A stretch of DNA of 14,804 nucleotides from Patescibacteria group bacterium. GTDB lineage: Bacteria; Patescibacteriota; Minisyncoccia; Moranbacterales; UBA1568. The notes beneath the pieces are model-generated. The model did not search any database and was not told the DNA's origin. It worked only from the letters and a program-made list of their open reading frames with translations. Location: positions 1-14,804 of the forward strand of contig JAUPUC010000052.1 in assembly GCA_030917745.1 (NCBI GenBank), read 5' to 3'. The translations under genes were made by a program, and so were the position numbers. Shown piece by piece: positions 13,649 through 14,804 of this stretch. The stretch's first letter is position 1; each line of letters starts with the position of its first letter.

Positions 13649-13685
13649 GTCCCGACAGCTACCCAAGAGGGTGACTCATCGGGAC
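13649..13685 (-). other. Hairpin in the tuf-rpsJ spacer
   Basis: GTCCCGA and TCGGGAC (13685-13679 with 13655-13649 on the minus strand) form a perfect 7-bp stem, and an inner ACCC-TCTT-GGGT stem (13672-13661) sits inside it across an internal loop. The stop of tuf is at 13702 and the rpsJ start at 13600. No T-tract follows the hairpin (the sequence continues GACTATTCTCTTG), so it is not an intrinsic terminator. It may be a leader structure or an mRNA processing or stability element. Confidence 0.5.
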
Positions 13686-13701
13686 TCAATTCGCTCGAAA
13701 A

Positions 13702-14804
13702 CTATTTGATAATTTTCGTGGCTACACCAGCACCAACGGTGCGACCTCCTTCGCGAATAGCGAAGCGCATACCTTCTTCCATAGCGACTGGAGCCAGAAG
13801 CTTGATTACCAAGCGTACGGTATCACCAGGCATCACCATTTCAGTTCCTTCTGGAAGCGTCACTTCACCAGTCACATCGGTAGTCCGAATGTAGAATTGT
13901 GGTTTGTAACCCTTAAAGAAAGGAGTATGACGTCCACCTTCTTCTTTAGCGAGAATATAGACTTCACTTTCAAATTCAGTATGAGGAGTAATCGATCCTG
14001 GTTTGGCAAGCACCTGACCGCGCTGGACATCATCCTTCTTGATACCACGAATGAGGAGTCCTGCATTGTCACCACACTGCCCACGATCGAGCTGCTTATT
14101 GAACATTTCAATACCGGTTACCACAGTCTTCATGGTCTTCTCCTGAAGACCAACGATTTCCACTTCTCCGTTCAGGTTGACAATACCGCGTTCGATACGA
14201 CCAGTGACCACAGTACCACGACCTTCAATCGAGAAGATATCTTCAATTGGCATCAGGAACGGCTTTTCATTGTCACGAACTGGCTCAGGAATCTTGGCAT
14301 CGAGAGCATCGATAAGGTCAAGAATCGGCTTGGCTGCAGGATCATCGATTGAAGCGGCGGCCAACGCTTTGACAGCAGAACCACGGATGACGGCGGCATT
14401 GTCACCATCAAATTCGTATTTTGAGAGCAATTCACGAGCTTCGGCTTCCACCAAATCAATGAGCTCTTCATCATCCACCATGTCAACCTTGTTCAGGAAT
14501 ACAACGATATTCTGAACACCTACCTGATGAGCCAAGAGAATGTGCTCACGGGTCTGTGGCATCGGTCCATCGGTCGCGGCTACCACGAGGATAGCTCCGT
14601 CCATCTGAGCGGCACCAGTAATCATGTTCTTGATATAGTCGGCGTGCCCTGGGCAGTCAACATGTGCGTAGTGGCGATTGTCAGACTCGTATTCGCAGTG
14701 TGCGGTAGAAATTGTAATACCACGCGCCTTTTCTTCCGGCGCTTTGTCGATTTCATCTACACCACGCGCCTTCGCAAATCCCTTGAGGGACAAGACATGA
14801 AGGA
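13702..14804 (-). CDS. tuf: Elongation factor Tu, 5' end cut off
   Basis: The frame runs from the window edge, where it reads [14 protein letters not shown], to a TAG stop at 13702, giving 366 codons of about 395. The missing N-terminus would hold the G1 P-loop (GHVDHGKT). Visible GTPase motifs are the switch I RGITI, G3 DCPGH, G4 NKVD and G5 GSAVKAL. Domains 2 and 3 follow, with [17 protein letters not shown], the [14 protein letters not shown] region and the C-terminal [22 protein letters not shown]-Tu delivers aminoacyl-tRNA to the ribosome as a GTP complex. The TTG at 14793 is internal, not the start. Confidence 0.98.
   Translation of the reverse strand, partial: LHVLSLKGFAKARGVDEIDKAPEEKARGITISTAHCEYESDNRHYAHVDCPGHADYIKNMITGAAQMDGAILVVAATDGPMPQTREHILLAHQVGVQNIVVFLNKVDMVDDEELIDLVEAEARELLSKYEFDGDNAAVIRGSAVKALAAASIDDPAAKPILDLIDALDAKIPEPVRDNEKPFLMPIEDIFSIEGRGTVVTGRIERGIVNLNGEVEIVGLQEKTMKTVVTGIEMFNKQLDRGQCGDNAGLLIRGIKKDDVQRGQVLAKPGSITPHTEFESEVYILAKEEGGRHTPFFKGYKPQFYIRTTDVTGEVTLPEGTEMVMPGDTVRLVIKLLAPVAMEEGMRFAIREGGRTVGAGVATKIIK

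Noticed and set aside
13601..13666. N-terminal extension of S10 (133-residue version)
   Set aside because: It covers the tuf-rpsJ spacer hairpin and is not S10-like; the ATG at 13600 gives a normal protein.
13649..13685. Hammerhead ribozyme, suggested by GATGAGTC in the tuf-rpsJ hairpin
   Set aside because: The GAAA core strand and three-stem layout are missing; the bases fit a simple hairpin better.
1..14804. CRISPR array, insertion sequence, transposase or phage genes
   Set aside because: No regularly spaced repeats, no transposase or integrase frame and no phage protein were found; the window is ribosomal operon plus a short flank.

Overview
The window is almost entirely one long minus-strand ribosomal protein cluster, a fused S10-spc type operon, read from about 14804 down to about 700. 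Everything points to a bacterium of the Candidate Phyla Radiation (Patescibacteria). The proteins are bacterial, the genes are tightly packed, and rpmD (L30) is missing between rpsE and rplO, where only 28 nt separate the two genes. L30 loss is a known trait of that group. TGA is used as a stop (adk), so this is not one of the CPR lineages that recoded UGA. No finer taxonomic call can be made from this window.

Order of transcription (high to low coordinates): tuf (5' end cut by the window edge), rpsJ, rplC, rplD, rplW, rplB, rpsS, rplV, rpsC, rplP, rpmC, rpsQ, rplN, rplX, rplE, rpsZ (zinc-type S14), rpsH, rplF, rplR, rpsE, rplO, secY, adk, map, ruvX. Most junctions are a few nt to about 40 nt, and adk/map overlap by ATGA. 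After ruvX come a tRNA-Ser(GCU) gene, a structured 215-nt spacer, a small one-helix membrane protein and the start of another gene that runs off the window. The infA-rpmJ-rpsM genes that often follow map are not here; ruvX takes that place.

The genes work together in making proteins. Elongation factor Tu delivers aminoacyl-tRNA, the S and L proteins build the 30S and 50S subunits, SecY forms the membrane export channel, Map removes the initiator methionine, Adk balances adenine nucleotides, and RuvX/YqgF is the family of pre-16S rRNA nucleases and putative Holliday junction resolvases.

The coding content is ordinary. The parts worth a second look are the unusually long spacers inside this compact operon. 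The 200-nt rpsJ-rplC spacer holds a candidate 16-codon leader ORF with a Shine-Dalgarno sequence, mutually exclusive pairings and a hairpin with a U-tract, which looks like a transcription attenuator. The tuf-rpsJ, rplN-rplX and rpsH-rplF spacers hold further inverted repeats. The 3' end of the tRNA-Ser gene is duplicated as an 18-nt direct repeat 168 bp away, around a hairpin-rich stretch that may be the scar of a small integrated element. All regulatory claims here are inferences from hand-read base pairing.
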